DNA of 64,000 bases from Rubripirellula lacrimiformis (GTDB lineage: Bacteria > Planctomycetota > Planctomycetia > Pirellulales > Pirellulaceae). Shown piece by piece: positions 62,516 to 64,000 of this stretch. The stretch's first letter is position 1. Each line of letters starts with the position of its first letter. Location of the stretch: the NCBI RefSeq assembly GCF_007741535.1, contig NZ_CP036525.1:7254001-7318000 (forward strand), in the 5' to 3' direction. Both the position numbers and the translations under genes were made by a program. The notes beneath the pieces were generated by a model. That model was given only the letters and a program-made list of their open reading frames with translations. It ran no database searches and had not been told where the DNA came from.

Positions 62516-63982
62516 TTAAGCGATGATTTCATGAATCGGTTCGACCTCTTCCACACCGACCAGTTTCTGATCCAGCCCGCTGTAGAAGTACGACAAGTGA
62601 TTTGGGTCGAGCCCCAATTGATGCAGAATGGTGGCGTGCAGATTCTTGACATGCAGCGGATTTTCGACCGCCGCGGCGCCCAATTCGTCCGTCGTCCCAT
62701 GACTGACACCGCCTTTGATTCCACCGCCGGCCATCCACATCGTGAAACCGTACGCGTTGTGGTCACGCCCGCTGCCGTTGGCGTATTCGGCGGTCGGCTG
62801 ACGACCGAATTCTCCACCCCATACGACAAGCGTTTCATCCAGCATGCCGGTGCGTTTTAGGTCAGCCAACAAGGCCGCAATCGGTTGATCGGTATGACCG
62901 GCGTGCTTGTTGTGGTTGGTTTCCAAATCGCCGTGCGCATCCCAGTTGTCATCGTTGTGGGCACCGCCACTGTACAGTTGGACAAATCGCACCCCACGTT
63001 GGACCAAGCGACGGGCCATCAAACAGCGTGTACCGAAGTCTCGCGTCCCCTCTTTATCGATTCCGTACATGGCCAGCGTTTGGGCGTCTTCACCCGCTAG
63101 GTCGACGGCTTCGGGAGCGGTCGACTGCATGTTGTAGGCGAGTTCATAGCTTGCGATTCGAGATGCCAAATCGTCATTCCCCGGATGCATCGCCATGTGC
63201 TGCGTGTTCGCGTTCTGAATCGAATCGATCAGAGTTCGCTGGACGCCTTCGGGGAAATCAGCAGGGGCAGCCAGGTCTAGAATCGGCGCCCCTTTGCTGC
63301 GAAAGACGGTACCGGCATAGGTCGCCGGCATGTATCCGCTGCTCCAGTTTTTGGCACCGCTGATGGGACCGCCGGTGGGGTCCAACATCACCACAAATCC
63401 AGGCATGTTTTCGTTGACGCTGCCCAAGCCATAGTTGACCCAAGACCCGATCGCCGGATTGCCCGACAAAATCTTGCCACTGTTCATCATCAACATCGCC
63501 GAACCGTGGATCGGCGAATCGGCGGTCATCGAATGCAAGAACGCGATATCATCGACATGCTTGGCAACGTTCGGAAATAGCGAACTGACCCACTTGCCAC
63601 ATTGTCCATGCTGTTTGAACTTCCAACGGGGTTCGACGATCCGACCGCCCGCCTTGTGACCACCACGACCAAAGGTTTTGACGTCGACGGTCTTGCCGTC
63701 CATCCCGTTCATCTTTGGTTTGTAGTCGAACGTATCGATATGGCTGGGTCCGCCATACATGAACAAAAAGATCACCGACTTTGCTTTGGGTGCAAAGTGC
63801 GGGGGCTTGGCGGCCAGTGGATTGCGAAACGCCGACTCCGACGCACCCGCAGAGGCGCCAAAGAATCCGTCACGCGACAGCATCGATGACATTGCCGCAG
63901 CACCGAAACCGGCGCCGGATTGCCATAGAAATTCGCGGCGAGTCCGTCCGCAGAAACCAGTTCGTTTTCGGTTGATGGTCAT
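62516..63982 (-). CDS. DUF1501 protein with Tat signal
   Basis: A 488-residue protein. The signal GRTRREFLWQSGAGFGAAAMSSML lies near residue 13. All landmarks are present: MYGGPSHIDTFDYKPKMNGMDG, SSGYMPATYAGTVF, RCLMARRLVQRGVRFVQLYSG, WDAHGDLETNHNKHAG, VWGGEFGRQPTAEYANGSGRDHN and MWMAGGGIKGGVSHGTTDELGAAA. The usual partner, a PSCyt/DUF1553 protein, is not inside the window; from the orientation it would be expected just upstream, beyond position 63982. Its stop lies 16 bp from the end of the kinase gene, so the two genes converge tightly. Confidence 0.93.
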   Translation of the reverse strand: MTINRKRTGFCGRTRREFLWQSGAGFGAAAMSSMLSRDGFFGASAGASESAFRNPLAAKPPHFAPKAKSVIFLFMYGGPSHIDTFDYKPKMNGMDGKTVDVKTFGRGGHKAGGRIVEPRWKFKQHGQCGKWVSSLFPNVAKHVDDIAFLHSMTADSPIHGSAMLMMNSGKILSGNPAIGSWVNYGLGSVNENMPGFVVMLDPTGGPISGAKNWSSGYMPATYAGTVFRSKGAPILDLAAPADFPEGVQRTLIDSIQNANTQHMAMHPGNDDLASRIASYELAYNMQSTAPEAVDLAGEDAQTLAMYGIDKEGTRDFGTRCLMARRLVQRGVRFVQLYSGGAHNDDNWDAHGDLETNHNKHAGHTDQPIAALLADLKRTGMLDETLVVWGGEFGRQPTAEYANGSGRDHNAYGFTMWMAGGGIKGGVSHGTTDELGAAAVENPLHVKNLHATILHQLGLDPNHLSYFYSGLDQKLVGVEEVEPIHEIIA

Positions 63983-64000
63983 AAGATTCGGGAAGGCTTG

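Overview
The window looks like chromosomal DNA of a planctomycete of the Pirellulaceae (Rhodopirellula / Rubripirellula / Novipirellula type). The evidence is the set of families present: four DUF1501 proteins, three large planctomycete-cytochrome proteins (PSCyt1 + DUF1549 + DUF1553), a DUF1559 prepilin-like protein, two secreted formylglycine sulfatases, an ECF sigma factor of the Rhodopirellula/Verrucomicrobium type, many exported proteins, and intergenic palindromic repeats. The placement rests on family recognition only, with no rRNA gene in the window. I found no tRNA, rRNA, CRISPR array, transposase or phage gene.

Layout. 1-4450: the 3' part of an M56 (BlaR1-like) membrane peptidase, a DUF1559 protein and a Cys-rich outer-membrane-like protein. 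5067-8926: a secreted amidohydrolase and a divergent two-part esterase. 9157-28921: a co-directional minus-strand array of about 20 kb. Read in transcription order it holds an ECF sigma factor, a FecR-like membrane protein, cytochrome/DUF1501, LamG-cytochrome/DUF1501, an NHL propeller, a deacetylase-like protein and a third cytochrome/DUF1501 pair. Start/stop overlaps couple sigma to FecR and the last cytochrome to its DUF1501 partner. 29187-32406: an iduronate-sulfatase-like enzyme, a small secreted basic peptide and an NtrC-type sigma-54 activator.

32994-37727 is a copper module: a TolC-like outer-membrane protein, a Cu(+) P1B-ATPase and a CsoR-type repressor. The TolC-like gene and the ATPase gene each carry an upstream inverted repeat ATACC-N7-GGTAT, a likely shared CsoR operator. 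37991-41107 holds a 57-residue coiled-coil protein, a fused ATPase-permease of MlaF-MlaE type and a diverged MCE-like partner, probably a lipid transporter. 41367-44821: an NHL propeller, a second sulfatase and a DUF2314-ankyrin protein. 45025-47749: a HlyD-like adaptor overlapping a squalene-cyclase-like repeat protein. 48141-51118: a PAS-GGDEF-EAL protein translationally coupled to an HDOD protein. 51309-57552: a metal efflux cluster (His-rich exported protein, RND adaptor, CzcA/CusA-type pump with an extra insertion, His-rich lipoprotein). 57721-58623: a second esterase with a 16-bp tandem repeat upstream. 59581-62499: a hybrid histidine kinase with OB-fold-like sensor repeats. 62516-63982: a fourth DUF1501 protein whose usual cytochrome partner should lie just beyond the right edge.

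The window combines degradation of sulfated polymers (sulfatases, esterases, cytochrome/DUF1501 pairs), metal detoxification and cyclic-di-GMP / two-component signalling. The most informative observations are the paired CsoR-type operators, the sigma-headed cytochrome/DUF1501 array, the MlaFE-like fusion with a degenerate MCE partner, the adaptor/cyclase-like pair, and several families of intergenic palindromes shared within the window.
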